Shown piece by piece: positions 29,611 to 42,957 of a DNA stretch of 64,000 bases; position 1 is the first letter of the stretch, and each line of letters starts with the position of its first letter. Location: the NCBI GenBank assembly GCA_934792625.1, contig CAKVON010000002.1:106462-170461 (forward strand). The letters are read 5' to 3'. The translations under genes were made by a program, and so were the position numbers. The notes beneath the pieces were generated by a model, which saw nothing but the letters and a program-made list of their open reading frames with translations, was not told where the DNA came from and searched no databases. Source of the DNA: an uncultured Atopobiaceae bacterium (lineage in GTDB: Bacteria; Actinomycetota; Coriobacteriia; Coriobacteriales; Atopobiaceae).

Positions 29611-30726
29611 CTAGTCGGACGAGCCCTTCTCGGCAGGCTTCCACGCATCGTAGTTTTGGTCGAACAACACCTTGTAAGTATTGGTTCCGTTGGCGTTCTC
29701 GGCCGCCTTGAGCGGGGCCTCGATGCTCGAACGGTCGGAAGACGGGTCGTCGGAGGCAACATCGGCCTGCCATGCCTCGTTGAGCGCGTCGACACGGTTG
29801 CGCAGCCAGTTTCCGAGGGTCTGGAGATGCTCGAGGTCGGCGGCATACGTGCCGGAGGTGACGTCGATGCCGGAGATGTCATCGATGAGGTTTGAGGCCT
29901 CGTACGAGAGGGACTTTGCCGTAGAGGCGCCCTTCTTGCGCTGCTCGAGGCTTCCGGAAAAGGCGACGTCGTCGAAGGTGTCGGCATTGTCGTCGATCTT
30001 CTCGGCAAGCTTGCCGAGCTTCTCGTAGGCATCCGAGAGGTCCGAGAGCGTCTGCTCGTCGCCGGAGATCTGGGCGCTTGTGTCTTCTGCGGAGCTGTCC
30101 TGCCCCGTGAGCTTGTCACGCTCGCCAGGGAAACCCGCCTTCGAGGTGTCGCGCTCGGTGGTGTTGTGGGTCACGTAGGCGTTTGGATCCCAGGGGTGCG
30201 AGATGAGAAGCACCGAGCCGCCCACGAGCACGAGCGAGGCAAGGGCACCCGCGAGCACTGCCTTGGTCCTGGGAAGCCTGTCATCGGAATGGGCGCTGCG
30301 CGACTCCGAGGGGATGGCGCTCTCGATGCGCGGCATCGAGTTGGTCTCCTCTGCCGCGGACGACTCGATCGCGGCAGCCTGGCCATCGCCTTCCGACTTC
30401 GGGTCGGGGCCGATGTCGGGCAGGTCGAGGACGCGAATGTGGCGCGGCGGCGCGGGCTCGGTGGGAACCGACTTAGGCGTGACGCGCTCGGTCTCGAGGC
30501 CCTTCTCGGCAGCGATGCCAAAGGGGTCCGACACGGACTGACCCGTGGCGACGGGCATGCCGCAGGCAGGGCATGCGTCGGCCCCGGCAGGCAACAACGC
30601 GCCGCAGCAAGTGCAGTAGCTGACGTCAATCCTGCTCATGACCTGCGTGAGGTCGAGCTCTGCGTGGCATGCGGGACAAACCTGCGCGCCATCGTCGATG
30701 TGAGTTCCGCAGTACGGGCAGACCAC
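29611..30726 (-). CDS. zinc-ribbon single-pass membrane protein, function unknown
   Basis: 371 residues. Two CxxC zinc-ribbon pairs at the N-terminus: C3/C6 with C17/C20, and C38-C41 with C52/C55. Then a proline-rich linker, one membrane segment (about 154-176) and an extracytoplasmic helical domain of about 190 residues with a coiled-coil-like stretch (SDLSDAYEKLGKLAEKIDD). GTG start at 30726 with GGAGAGGGG upstream. Resembles zinc-ribbon membrane proteins of Actinobacteria and Firmicutes with no assigned role. Confidence 0.7.
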   Translation of the reverse strand: MVCPYCGTHIDDGAQVCPACHAELDLTQVMSRIDVSYCTCCGALLPAGADACPACGMPVATGQSVSDPFGIAAEKGLETERVTPKSVPTEPAPPRHIRVLDLPDIGPDPKSEGDGQAAAIESSAAEETNSMPRIESAIPSESRSAHSDDRLPRTKAVLAGALASLVLVGGSVLLISHPWDPNAYVTHNTTERDTSKAGFPGERDKLTGQDSSAEDTSAQISGDEQTLSDLSDAYEKLGKLAEKIDDNADTFDDVAFSGSLEQRKKGASTAKSLSYEASNLIDDISGIDVTSGTYAADLEHLQTLGNWLRNRVDALNEAWQADVASDDPSSDRSSIEAPLKAAENANGTNTYKVLFDQNYDAWKPAEKGSSD

Positions 30727-30759
30727 GTGCCCCTCTCCCCTCCTTGAGGTGCCTGCCGC

Positions 30760-30781
30760 GCCCGGCGGAAGTCCGCCGGGC
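30760..30781 (-). terminator. hairpin after aconitase gene
   Basis: Nine-bp perfect stem GCCCGGCGG/CCGCCGGGC with an AAGT loop (30769-30772), 11 bp after the acnA stop. No clear T tract follows. Confidence 0.5.
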
Positions 30782-30792
30782 GGGCGAGCGCT

Positions 30793-33454
<2,662 letters not shown>

Positions 33455-33483
<29 letters not shown>

Positions 33484-35893
33484 GTTCCCTCTCCTCGATG
33501 CGGTCGACCAGACGCGAGAACGCTCCGTCGCTCGACCCGAGGTCGGCGGCGAACGCGGTAGACAAATGATTAAACGCGAAGACGCCCAGGCAGGCGGCAA
33601 GCACGAAATGCAACAGCATTGAAACGCTCGGCGTGGCCATCGAGAAGAACGGGCCCGCCCACGTGAAGCCCGACGCCATGAACGCGAGAACGAAGCCAAG
33701 AAGCAGCTTGCGCAGCACGGAGAGGGGCACCGAGATGCGGACGATGAGGGCGATGCCCACCACCGCCGCAAGCATGGTGCACACCGTCGACGTCTGGCGG
33801 AAGTCCCAGCCCGCGAAATGGCGTCCGACCAGAAGGGTCAGGGCGAGGCATACCAGGATGGAGATCGATGCGGGCATCGAGCGCGACAGCACGTTGGCGA
33901 GGAAGCGGCCGCGGACGCGGTCGTGGTTGGGCTCGAGCGCCAGGACGAACGACGGGATTCCGATGATGCCGGCGGAGACGAGCGCCATCTGCACGGGCAG
34001 GAACGGGTAGGGCGGGAAGAACACGCACACGAAGGCCAGCGCCGCCGAGAAGACCGTCTTGACGAGGAACAGTGACGCCGAGCGCTGCAGGTTGTTGATG
34101 GAGCGGCGTCCCTCGGCGACGACCTCGGGCATGTGGGCGAAGTCGTTGTCGACGAGGACCACCTCGGCGACGTTGCGCGCAGCGTCCGAGCCGGACGCCA
34201 TGGCGACCGAGCAGTCGGCACGCTTGAGGGCGAGCACGTCGTTGACGCCGTCGCCCGTCATGGCGACGGTGTGGCCGGCCTCCTGCAGGATTCGGACGAG
34301 CTCGCGCTTCTGCTGGGGGGTCACGCGTCCGAAGACATGGCAGTCGGCGGCGGCGCGGGCGAGCTTCTCGGGGGTGTCCAGGGTCGTGGCGTCGACCCAG
34401 CGCCCGGCCCCGGGCACGCCGACGCTCGCGGCGATGGCCGAGACGGTCGCGGGGTCGTCGCCCGAGACGACGTTGAGGGTGACGCCCTGCTCGACGAAGT
34501 AGGCGACCGTCCGGGCGGCGGTGTCGCGGACCTGGTCGCGAATACCGACGAAGCCGACGACGCGCGGAACGCCCACGATGGCGCCGTCGCCGTCGAAGCC
34601 GTCGACCTCGCAGGCCACGAGCACTCGCTCGAGCGAGTCGAACGAGCGCACGGACGCCTCGTGCGCGGCGAAGGCGTCGCCGAGCACGAACTGCGATGCC
34701 CCCATGGCGAGGCACGTGCCGTCTGCCAGGACGCACCCCGAGTACTTGCGCGCGGACGAGAAGGGCACGACCCGCGCGATCTTCTCGCCAGCCAACAGGT
34801 CGGCGGGGACGCGGGCCGCGATGGCACGGGAGGTGTCGTTTGCGTCGGCCTCGTTTGCCCGGGCCACAAGGCCCAGAACGCGCAGCAGGTCGTCGTCGGT
34901 GTTTGGCGCCTCGGGAAGAAGCGAGCTGACCTCCATCGCGCCCGTGGTGATGGTGCCCGTCTTGTCCAGGCACAAGACGTCGACGCGGGCCAGCGTCTCG
35001 ATGCAGTAGAGCTGCTGTACGAGGACGTTGGAGCGGGCGAGCCTGGTCGTGGCGATGGCAAGCACCGTGCTGGTGAGAAGGACGAGCCCCTGCGGGATCA
35101 TGCCGACGACTGCCGCCACGGTGGTGAGCGCCGCGTCCTGGGGCGTCGAACCGTCGAGAAGCGTCCTGACGAACAGCGCGCCGCCAAGGGGCAGAAGCAC
35201 GCTCGTGCCCAGGCGGATGATCATGCGCAGCGTCTCGAGGATCTCGGAGCGGACGGGCTTGACGTACTTTGCCTCGGCGTTGATCTTGGCGGCGAAGCCG
35301 TCGGCGCCGACGCGCGTGACGCGGGCGAGCAGGCTGCCGCTGGACACGAAGCTGCCGCTGAGGAGCTCGTCGCCCGCCACCTTTCTGACCAGGCGGCTTT
35401 CGCCCGTGAGCAGGCTCTCGTCCATCAGGACGTCGCCCGTCAGGATGACGGAGTCCGCGGGAACCTGGTCGCCGTGCGAGAGGCGCACGAGGTCGTCGAG
35501 CACAAGCCCGCTCGCCGCGACCTCGGCCTCACCCGAGGCGCGTACGACCCTCACGGGCCGCTCCGCCAGGATCGAGAGCCTGTCGATGGTCAGCTTGGAG
35601 CGGACCTCCTGGAACACGCCGATGACGAGGTTGGCCAGAACGACCAGCATGAACAGCAGGTTTCGGTACTGGCCCGTGGAGACGACCACCAGCGCCAGGA
35701 AGAGGTTGACGCCGTTGAAAAGCGTGAGGACGTGCTCGCGCACGATGGTGGGCACGCTCTTGGTGCGCACGTCGGTGTTGACGTTGGCGCGGCCGTCGGC
35801 GAGCCGCTCGGCGACCTCGCGGTCGGTCAGGCCGCGCGGGGCGGCTTCGGCCCCGTCGTTCTTCTCGGCATCGTCGTTCGTGGCGTAAGGCAT
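33455..35893 (-). CDS. P-type cation-transporting ATPase (CtpE-like)
   Basis: ATP-driven cation pump. 812 residues. Actuator motif LLTGES at 161-166, phosphorylation site DKTGT at Asp310, hinge TGDGVND. The fourth-helix motif is PQGL (267-270) rather than the PEGL of SERCA-type calcium pumps, as in the CtpE-like group; CtpE of mycobacteria transports calcium. No heavy-metal CxxC domain and no CPx motif, so a copper/zinc exporter is unlikely. The ion is inferred only. Its 3' end overlaps acnA by 29 bp. Confidence 0.85.
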
Positions 35894-35939
35894 GGGAGGG
35901 TCCTCCCCGCTCGGGTCCCGGCGACCGCGATATAGAAGA

Positions 35940-35965
35940 GGGCCCCCGCGCGACGGCGGGGGCCC
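35940..35965 (-). terminator. terminator of tRNA-Arg
   Basis: Perfect 10-bp GC stem (35940-35949 with 35956-35965) and six-base loop, 10 bp after the tRNA 3' end and before the ATPase start. Minus-strand tail is tcttctat. Confidence 0.65.
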
Positions 35966-35975
35966 GTCAAGGTCC

Positions 35976-36052
35976 TGGTGCCCTCAGAGGGATTCGAACC
36001 CGCGACCTTTCGCTCCGGAGGCGAACGCTCTGATCCACTGAGCTATGAGGGC
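35976..36052 (-). tRNA. tRNA-Arg (anticodon CCG)
   Basis: 77 bases including encoded CCA. Acceptor arms GCCCTCA/TGAGGGC pair fully; D-arm GCTC/GAGC; anticodon loop CTCCGGA giving anticodon CCG (reads CGG); T-arm GCGGG-TTCGAAT-CCCTC. Cloverleaf folded by eye. Confidence 0.97.
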
Positions 36053-36062
36053 AAGCGCGTCG

Positions 36063-36068
36063 ATTATA
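36063..36068 (-). promoter_or_regulatory. -10 box of tRNA-Arg
   Basis: Perfect TATAAT on the minus strand, 10 bp upstream of the tRNA 5' end. The -35 region is poor (TGTAAC at 18 bp spacing). Confidence 0.65.
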
Positions 36069-36184
36069 GCCCATGCGTTTCGATTCGTTACACGTATCCG
36101 GAAAACAACCGCGATGTAGTAGGATTATCCGACTTGCATAGGCATATACGTGCAGGACGCGACTCGGGAACGGACACAACTCAC

Positions 36185-37219
36185 ATGATTGTTGCACTCA
36201 ACAACAGCGCCACCGACGGCCAGATCGACCAGTTCGTCGACTGGGTCGAGGCCAAGGGCCTCAAGACCGACGTCTCCAAGGGCCAAGACGTCACCATCGT
36301 CGGCCTCATCGGCGACACCACCAAGATCGACCCTTACCTCATCGAGAGCATGGACATCGTCGATCACGTCCAGCGCGTGACGGAGCCCTTCAAGAGGGCC
36401 AACCGCAAGTTCCACCCCGCCGACACCGTCGTCGACTGCGGCCACGGCGCGCTGATCGGCGGCGGCCACTTCCAGGTCATCGCCGGCCCCTGCTCGGTGG
36501 AGGGCGACAACCTCGCAACCATCGCCCGCGCCGTGCGCGCGTCGGGCGCCACGATGCTTCGCGGCGGAGCCTACAAGCCCCGTACCAGCCCCTACTCGTA
36601 CCAGGGGATGGGCGAGAAGGGCCTCGACCTTCTCTGCGCCGCGCGCGACGAGCTGGACATGCCCATCGTCACCGAGATCATGGACGCACGCGACATCCAG
36701 AAGTTCGTCGACCGCAAGATCGACGTCCTTCAGATCGGCGCCCGCAACTCGCAGAACTTCACCCTGCTGAAGGAGGTCGGCAAGTCCGGCATCCCCGTCC
36801 TTCTTAAGAGGGGCATCTCGGGCACCATCGACGAGCTGCTCATGGCCGCCGAATACGTGATGAGCGAGGGTAACCCCAACGTCATCCTGTGCGAGCGCGG
36901 CATCCGCACCTACGAGACCCGCACGCGCAACACCTTCGACCTGTCCGCCGTGGCCGTGCTGCACCACCTGACGCACCTGCCCGTGGTCGCCGACCCGAGC
37001 CACGCCACCGGATACACCCGCTACGTGGCCCCCATGGCGCTCGCCGCCACGGCCGCCGGCGCCGACGGCCTCGAGGTCGAGGTCCACGACTGCCCGAGCC
37101 GGGCCTGGTCCGACGGCGCCCAGGCGCTCACGCCCGACATGTTCGACGACATGATGGGCAAGGTCCGCGGCATCCGCTCCGTCATCTGCCCCGAGCCCGA
37201 CGCCGAGGGCGGTCGATAG
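36185..37219 (+). CDS. aroF: 3-deoxy-7-phosphoheptulonate synthase
   Basis: First step of the shikimate pathway: PEP + erythrose 4-phosphate to DAHP. 344 residues. An N-terminal ferredoxin-like regulatory domain (about 1-85, [17 protein letters not shown]) precedes the class Ibeta catalytic barrel with [25 protein letters not shown] and [11 protein letters not shown] at 36185; the ribosome binding site is weak. A start at 35978 lies in the tRNA and is rejected. First gene of aroF-tyrA-aroB-aroA-aroC-pheA, one base before tyrA. Confidence 0.95.
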   Translation: MIVALNNSATDGQIDQFVDWVEAKGLKTDVSKGQDVTIVGLIGDTTKIDPYLIESMDIVDHVQRVTEPFKRANRKFHPADTVVDCGHGALIGGGHFQVIAGPCSVEGDNLATIARAVRASGATMLRGGAYKPRTSPYSYQGMGEKGLDLLCAARDELDMPIVTEIMDARDIQKFVDRKIDVLQIGARNSQNFTLLKEVGKSGIPVLLKRGISGTIDELLMAAEYVMSEGNPNVILCERGIRTYETRTRNTFDLSAVAVLHHLTHLPVVADPSHATGYTRYVAPMALAATAAGADGLEVEVHDCPSRAWSDGAQALTPDMFDDMMGKVRGIRSVICPEPDAEGGR

Positions 37220-37220
37220 C

Positions 37221-38129
37221 ATGGTTGCAGAGAAGGACCTCGAGCCCACTATCACTTACGAGCCGGAGCCCTGCCCCACCTTTGTGCCCGGGCGGGTCGG
37301 CGTCGTCGGCCTGGGCCTCATGGGCGGCTCGTTCGCCAAGGCCATGCACGAGGGCGGGCGTGAGGTCTACGCGTGGAACCGCACGCGCTCCACGCTCGAG
37401 CTCGCCATGATCGAGACCGTCGACGGAGAGCTCGACGACCGCACGATCCCCACCTGCGAGCTCATCATCCTGGCCGGCTACCCCCAGTTCAGCATCGACT
37501 GGCTCGCCGACATGGCCGACAAGATCTCGGGCGGCGCGATCGTCATCGACGCCGTCGGCGTCAAGCGCGTCATCTGCGAGCGCTGCTTCGACATCGCCAA
37601 GGGCCGCGACTGGACCTTCGTCGGCTGCCACCCCATGGCGGGCACCCAGTACTCCGGCTACGGCCGCTCGCGCGCCAACATGTTCCACAGGGCGCCCATG
37701 GTCGTCGTCCCTCCCCAGATGGAGGACATCAAGCGCCTCGACCTTCTCGACAGGCTCAAGGACCTGCTCGAGCCCTGCGGCTTCGGGTCGTTCACGCTTG
37801 CCTCGGCCGACTTCCACGACCGCCAGATCGCATACACCAGCCAGCTCGCGCACGTCGTGTCCAACGCCTACGTCAAGAGCCCGGCCGCGCAGGAGCACAA
37901 GGGCTTCTCGGCGGGCTCGTACAAGGACCTCACGCGCGTGGCGCGCCTGAACGCGCCCATGTGGACTGAGCTGTTCCTCGACAACGCCGACCACCTGTCG
38001 CGCGAGGTCGGGACCCTCATCGACAACCTGCAGGCGTACAAGGACGCGCTCGACGCACGCGACGCCGGCCGCCTCGAAGCCCTTCTTGCGGAGGGCGACA
38101 GGCTCAAGAGGGAGGCCGAGGCCCGATGA
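37221..38129 (+). CDS. tyrA: prephenate dehydrogenase
   Basis: Converts prephenate to 4-hydroxyphenylpyruvate for tyrosine. 302 residues: NAD(P)-binding VGVVGLGLMGGSFAKA near residue 26, catalytic-region GCHPMAGTQYSGYG, then a helical dimerisation domain. No ACT domain. Lies between aroF and aroB, with a four-base overlap (ATGA) with the latter. Confidence 0.93.
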   Translation: MVAEKDLEPTITYEPEPCPTFVPGRVGVVGLGLMGGSFAKAMHEGGREVYAWNRTRSTLELAMIETVDGELDDRTIPTCELIILAGYPQFSIDWLADMADKISGGAIVIDAVGVKRVICERCFDIAKGRDWTFVGCHPMAGTQYSGYGRSRANMFHRAPMVVVPPQMEDIKRLDLLDRLKDLLEPCGFGSFTLASADFHDRQIAYTSQLAHVVSNAYVKSPAAQEHKGFSAGSYKDLTRVARLNAPMWTELFLDNADHLSREVGTLIDNLQAYKDALDARDAGRLEALLAEGDRLKREAEAR

Positions 38130-39223
38130 GCGTCGTCGAGACCGTGCGCGTATCCACCCCCTCCCGCTCCTACGACGTCCTCGTTGGCAGCGGCATCCTC
38201 GGCGAGGTCGGCCGCGTCACGCGCGAGTCCTGCGCGGGAACCCGCTGCTGCGTCGTGAGCGACTCCAACGTCGCCCCGCTCTATGCGGACCGGGCCATGT
38301 GCTCGCTTCGCGACGCGGGGTACGCGGTCACGCTGCGCACCTTCGAGGCTGGCGAGAAGAACAAGCGACTCGCGACCCTCTCGGGCATTCTCGAGGGCCT
38401 CGCCGCCGACGGACTGTCCCGCGACGACTGCGTGGTCGCCCTCGGCGGTGGCGTCACCGGCGACATGGCCGGCCTTGCCGCGGCACTCTACCTGCGCGGC
38501 ATTCGCGTGGTGCAGGTCCCCACGTCGCTTCTTGCCATGGTCGACTCCTCCGTCGGCGGCAAGACCGCCGTCGACCTCGAGGCCGGCAAGAACCTGTGCG
38601 GCGCCTTCTTCCAACCCAACGCCGTCGTCGCCGACGTCGACTGCCTCAACACCATCTCACACGACCTGTTCACCGACAGCTGCGGCGAGCTCATCAAGCA
38701 CGGCGTCATCGCCGACCCCGAGCTGTTCGACCTGCTGGCGAGCGACCCCATCAACCGCGGGGGCTACGACCGCGCGAGTCTCGCGCGCGTCATCGCCCGC
38801 AACGTCCGGATCAAGCGCGACGTGGTCGACGCCGACGAGCGCGAGAGCGGCGTGCGCCAGACGCTCAACTTCGGCCACACCCTCGGCCACGCCGTCGAGG
38901 CCGCAAGCGACTTCTCGCTGGGCCACGGCTCGAGCGTCGCCTGCGGAATGTGCTGCATCGCGAGGGCCTCGCACGCGCTCGGTTGGTGCGATGCCTCCGT
39001 CCCAGCCCGCATCGAGGCCGCGGTCACGGCATACGGCCTGCCCGTCGACACCGACCTCGACCACGACGTCATCTTCGAGTACGCCACGCACGACAAGAAG
39101 CGCCACGGCGAGACCATGAACGTGGTCGTCCCCCGCGCCATCGGCGAGGTCGAGGTCAGAAACGTCGGCTGGGACACCCTCCGAAAGATCATCTCCGCGG
39201 GCTGCGGCACATACGCCCGCTAG
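38126..39223 (+). CDS. aroB: 3-dehydroquinate synthase
   Basis: Cyclises DAHP to 3-dehydroquinate, NAD and metal dependent. 365 residues. Motifs: VALGGGVTGDMAGLAAALYLRG, PTSLLAMVDSSVGGKTAV and the metal-binding NFGHTLGHAVE. Overlaps tyrA by four bases. Confidence 0.96.
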   Translation: MSVVETVRVSTPSRSYDVLVGSGILGEVGRVTRESCAGTRCCVVSDSNVAPLYADRAMCSLRDAGYAVTLRTFEAGEKNKRLATLSGILEGLAADGLSRDDCVVALGGGVTGDMAGLAAALYLRGIRVVQVPTSLLAMVDSSVGGKTAVDLEAGKNLCGAFFQPNAVVADVDCLNTISHDLFTDSCGELIKHGVIADPELFDLLASDPINRGGYDRASLARVIARNVRIKRDVVDADERESGVRQTLNFGHTLGHAVEAASDFSLGHGSSVACGMCCIARASHALGWCDASVPARIEAAVTAYGLPVDTDLDHDVIFEYATHDKKRHGETMNVVVPRAIGEVEVRNVGWDTLRKIISAGCGTYAR

Positions 39224-39250
39224 ACAAGGCAACCGAAAGGGAACAGCACC

Positions 39251-40555
39251 TTGAAGGCAATCGTCACCCCGTCGCCGCTCGGCGGCTCCATCCGTGGCAT
39301 CGCGTCCAAGTCGATCGCGCACCGCCAGCTCATCTGCGCCGCGCTGTCCGACACGCCCTGCGAGGTAGTCTGCGCCACCACCTCGCAGGACATCGAGGCC
39401 ACGGCGGCATGCCTTCGCGCGCTCGGGGCCGGAGTCACCCGCACCGCGCGCGGCTTCCGCGTGCGCCCCGTGCGCCGCGGCCCGCGCGACCCGCGTTGGT
39501 CGGGCGCGCCCGCGCTTCTCGACTGCGGCGAGTCCGGCTCCACGCTGCGCTTCATCCTGCCGGTCGCCTGCGCCCTGGGCGACGAGGTCCGCATCGCCGG
39601 CCACGGAAGGCTTGTCGAGCGACCGCTCTCCCCCCTCTACGAGGAGCTCATTGCCGCAGGCGCCGACATCTCCGAGCAGGGCCACTTCCCCCTGCGGGCA
39701 AGGGGCCCCATCCGCCCGGGCCGTTTCATCCTGCCGGGCGACGTCTCCTCGCAGTACGTGAGCGGCCTGCTCATGGCCGCGCCGCTGCTCGGTGGCCGCA
39801 CCGAGGTCGTCGTGACCGACCCGTTCGAGTCACGCTCCTACGTCAACCTGACCATCGACGCCCTCGCGCAGTTCGGCGTCGACGTCCGGGTCACAAAAAC
39901 TGTCGAGAAGGACGCCGAGGCAACGAGCCTCACCGTCGAGTCCGCGGGCTACTCGTCCCCCGGCGGCGTCGAGGTCGAGGGCGACTGGTCCAACGCGGCC
40001 TTCTGGCTTGCCGCAGGCGCCCTGGGCAACGGCATTAGCGTCACGGGCCTCAACCTCTCCAGCTCGCAGGGCGACCGCGTCATCATGGGCGCGTTGGCAC
40101 GCCTGGGCGCCCGCGTCTCGCGCTCGGGCGACACCGCCACCGTCTCCCCCGACATCCTCAGGGGCTGCGAGATAAACGTGAGCGACTGCCCCGACCTCGT
40201 GCCACCCATCGCCGCCGTCGCCGCCCTCGCCCATGGCACGACCACCATCACCGGGGCCGAGAGGCTTCGCCTGAAGGAGTCCGACCGACTCCAGACGGTC
40301 TCCGCCGCCATCAACGCCATGGGTGGACGCATCCAGGTAACAAACGACGGCCTGGTAATCGATGGTGTCGAGTCACTTTCTGGTGGCACGGTCGACGCCG
40401 CCAACGACCACCGCATCGCGATGATGTCGGCCGTGGCAGCCTCCCGCGCGACCTCCCCGGTCGCGATTCGGGGCGCCGAGTGCGTCCGCAAGTCCTACCC
40501 GGCCTTCTTCGAGGACCTTGCCAGGCTCGGCGGCATGGTCAGGATGGAGGGATAG
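39251..40555 (+). CDS. aroA: 3-phosphoshikimate 1-carboxyvinyltransferase (EPSP synthase)
   Basis: Adds the enolpyruvyl group of PEP to shikimate 3-phosphate. 434 residues. SKSIAHRQLICAALS, LDCGESGSTLRF and VKESDR-type motif (LRLKESDRLQTV) are intact. TTG start at 39251 with GAAAGGG nine bases upstream; no alternative start fits. 27 bp after aroB. Confidence 0.95.
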   Translation: MKAIVTPSPLGGSIRGIASKSIAHRQLICAALSDTPCEVVCATTSQDIEATAACLRALGAGVTRTARGFRVRPVRRGPRDPRWSGAPALLDCGESGSTLRFILPVACALGDEVRIAGHGRLVERPLSPLYEELIAAGADISEQGHFPLRARGPIRPGRFILPGDVSSQYVSGLLMAAPLLGGRTEVVVTDPFESRSYVNLTIDALAQFGVDVRVTKTVEKDAEATSLTVESAGYSSPGGVEVEGDWSNAAFWLAAGALGNGISVTGLNLSSSQGDRVIMGALARLGARVSRSGDTATVSPDILRGCEINVSDCPDLVPPIAAVAALAHGTTTITGAERLRLKESDRLQTVSAAINAMGGRIQVTNDGLVIDGVESLSGGTVDAANDHRIAMMSAVAASRATSPVAIRGAECVRKSYPAFFEDLARLGGMVRMEG

Positions 40556-40557
40556 CG

Positions 40558-41688
40558 TTGGCTTCCACCTTCGGCAAAACCCTTCGCGTGAGCGTCTTCG
40601 GACAGTCGCACTCCCCCGCCATCGGCTGCGTGGTCGAGGGCCTGCCATCGGGCTTTCGCGTCGACACCGACGAGCTCGCTGCCTTCATGGCGAGGCGCGC
40701 CCCCGGACGTGACCCCTGGTCGACGCCTCGCAAGGAGGCCGACGCGCCCAGGATCGTCTCGGGCCTCAACCCAGACGGCCGCACGTGCGGGGCACCACTG
40801 GCCGCAATCATCGAGAACACCAACACGCGCTCACACGACTACGACGAGCTGCGGCGCGTTCCCAGGCCTGGCCACGCCGACTGGCCCGCGCAGGTCAAAT
40901 GGTCTGGCGAGCAGGACGTGGCGGGTGGCGGGCACTTCTCGGGAAGGCTGACCGCACCGGTGTGCGTGGCCGGGGGCATCGCCCTGCAGATGCTCGCGAG
41001 CCGCGGCGTGCGCGTCTCGGCACACCTGCTCGAGGTCGCGGGCGAGCCCGACGAGCCCTTCTGCGCGACCGAGCTCGACCCCACGTCGCGTGCCAGGCTC
41101 CACTCCCAGATGGACGCCCTCGCCGATGGGCGCACCTTCCCCGCGATCGACCCCGATGCCGCCACGGCCATGCGAGCCGAGATCGAGGCCGCCCGCAAGG
41201 TGGGAGACTCCGTCGGCGGCGTGATCGAGTGCGTTTGCTGCGGCCTTCCCGCCGGCATCGGTGGCCCCATGTTCGACGGCATCGAGTCCGTCATCGCGCG
41301 CGCCGTCTTTGGCATCCCCGCGGTCAAGGGCCTCGAGTTCGGCAGCGGCTTCGACGCCGCCATCATGTACGGCTCGGAGAACAACGACCCGTATCGCATG
41401 GTCGACGGCCGTGTGGAGCCCACCAAAAACGACGCTGGCGGCAACCTTGGCGGCATCACCACCGGCGCGCCGCTGCTCTTCCGCATGGCGGTCAAGCCCA
41501 CCTCCTCGATCGCTCGCGAGCAGGACTCCGTCGACCTCGTGGCGAACACCGACGCCCGCCTGGGCGTTCGTGGCCGCCACGACCCCTGCATCGCCCCCAG
41601 GGCGGTGCCCGTGGCAGAGGCCGTCATGGCACTCGCGGTCCTCGACAGCTGGCTTTCCTTCCCGCCCGACACTGGTTGGACCCGCTAG
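40558..41688 (+). CDS. aroC: chorismate synthase
   Basis: Eliminates phosphate from EPSP to give chorismate, needs reduced FMN. 376 residues. GQSHSPAIGCVVEGLPSG at the N-terminus, GGGHFSGRLTAP and the C-terminal RGRHDPCIAPRAVPVAEA are diagnostic. Start is TTG at 40558, two bases after the aroA stop and with GGAGGG seven bases upstream; there is no usable ATG nearby. Confidence 0.95.
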   Translation: MASTFGKTLRVSVFGQSHSPAIGCVVEGLPSGFRVDTDELAAFMARRAPGRDPWSTPRKEADAPRIVSGLNPDGRTCGAPLAAIIENTNTRSHDYDELRRVPRPGHADWPAQVKWSGEQDVAGGGHFSGRLTAPVCVAGGIALQMLASRGVRVSAHLLEVAGEPDEPFCATELDPTSRARLHSQMDALADGRTFPAIDPDAATAMRAEIEAARKVGDSVGGVIECVCCGLPAGIGGPMFDGIESVIARAVFGIPAVKGLEFGSGFDAAIMYGSENNDPYRMVDGRVEPTKNDAGGNLGGITTGAPLLFRMAVKPTSSIAREQDSVDLVANTDARLGVRGRHDPCIAPRAVPVAEAVMALAVLDSWLSFPPDTGWTR

Positions 41689-41715
41689 AACCGCGCCAAG
41701 ACAAGAGGCTAGAGC

Positions 41716-42861
41716 ATGAGCGACATCACCGAGATCCGCGACAGGATCGACCACATCGACAGCCAGATCTGCGACCTGTTCAGGCAGCGCATGGACTGCG
41801 CCCTTGAGGTTGCCGAGTACAAGCGCGAGCACGGCCTGCCCGTGCTCGACAAGACGCGCGAGCGCGCCAAGCTGCGCCGCGTTGCCGACTCGATGCCCGA
41901 GGACCTGCGTGACTACAGCCAGGTGCTCTTCTCGCTGTTGATGGACCTTGCCAAGTCCGGCGAGGCCAGGCGCCTGCAGGCGGACGACGGCCTGGTCGGC
42001 CAGATTCGCTCGGCGCGCAAGGCAACGCCCGACCTCTTCCCACCCTCGGCAAAGGTCGCTTGTCAGGGCGTCGAGGGCGCCTACTCCCAGGCTGCGGCCG
42101 ACAGGCTCTTCCGCCATCCCGACATCTCCTATTACGAGACGTGGGAGGAGGTCTTCGCCTCGGTCGTCGACGGCACGAGCCGCTATGGCGTGTTGCCGGT
42201 CGAGAATTCGACCGCGGGAACCGTCAACAAGGTGTACGACCTGATGATGCAGCACGACTTCCACATCGTGCGCACGCTACGCCTCAAGGTCGACCACAAC
42301 CTGCTGGCCAAGCCCGGCACCCGCATCGACGACGTGCGAGACATCTACAGCCATGCCCAGGCGATCCGCCAGTGCTCCGACTTCCTCGACGGCCTGGGGG
42401 ACGTCAACGTCCACGTCGTCGAGAACACCGCCGTCGCGGCGAAGATGGTCGCCGAGTCTGACCGCACGGACGTCGCGGCGCTCTCCAGCCGCATCTGCGC
42501 CGACCTCTACGGCCTCGACCTGTTGTCCCGAAGCGTCCAGAACAGCTCGAGCAACTACACGCGCTTCGCCTGCATCGCACGCGACCTCGAGATTTACCCC
42601 GGCGCCGACCACACCTCGCTCATGATGGTCATCAACCACGAGCCCGGCTCGCTGTACAAGGTGCTTGCGCGCTTCTACGCCCTGGGAATCAACCTCATCA
42701 AGCTCGAGAGCCGCCCCATCCCCGACGAGGACTTCGAGTTCATGTTCTACTTCGACGTCGACTGCCCCGTCGCCGCGCCCGAGTTCGAGACGCTCCTCTC
42801 GTCGCTCGACGACGTCTGCGAGGAGTACCGCTACCTTGGCTCCTACTCCGAGATCATATAG
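41716..42861 (+). CDS. pheA: bifunctional chorismate mutase/prephenate dehydratase (P-protein)
   Basis: Chorismate to phenylpyruvate via prephenate. 381 residues: AroQ-type chorismate mutase helices (1-90, IRDRIDHIDSQICDLF), prephenate dehydratase (about 105-285, QGVEGAYSQAA, LPVENSTAGTV, SSNYTRF) and an ACT domain (about 298-375) with the Phe-sensing ESRP motif. Feedback control by Phe is expected. Last gene of the uninterrupted aro operon. Confidence 0.95.
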   Translation: MSDITEIRDRIDHIDSQICDLFRQRMDCALEVAEYKREHGLPVLDKTRERAKLRRVADSMPEDLRDYSQVLFSLLMDLAKSGEARRLQADDGLVGQIRSARKATPDLFPPSAKVACQGVEGAYSQAAADRLFRHPDISYYETWEEVFASVVDGTSRYGVLPVENSTAGTVNKVYDLMMQHDFHIVRTLRLKVDHNLLAKPGTRIDDVRDIYSHAQAIRQCSDFLDGLGDVNVHVVENTAVAAKMVAESDRTDVAALSSRICADLYGLDLLSRSVQNSSSNYTRFACIARDLEIYPGADHTSLMMVINHEPGSLYKVLARFYALGINLIKLESRPIPDEDFEFMFYFDVDCPVAAPEFETLLSSLDDVCEEYRYLGSYSEII

Positions 42862-42957
42862 AGAAGACCCGCATGAGCCGACAACCATGAATTCTTCCAT
42901 GGCACGACGGTCGAAGCATTCGGCTTAGTGGGGTCACCACAGCATTGAGCAGCAGCA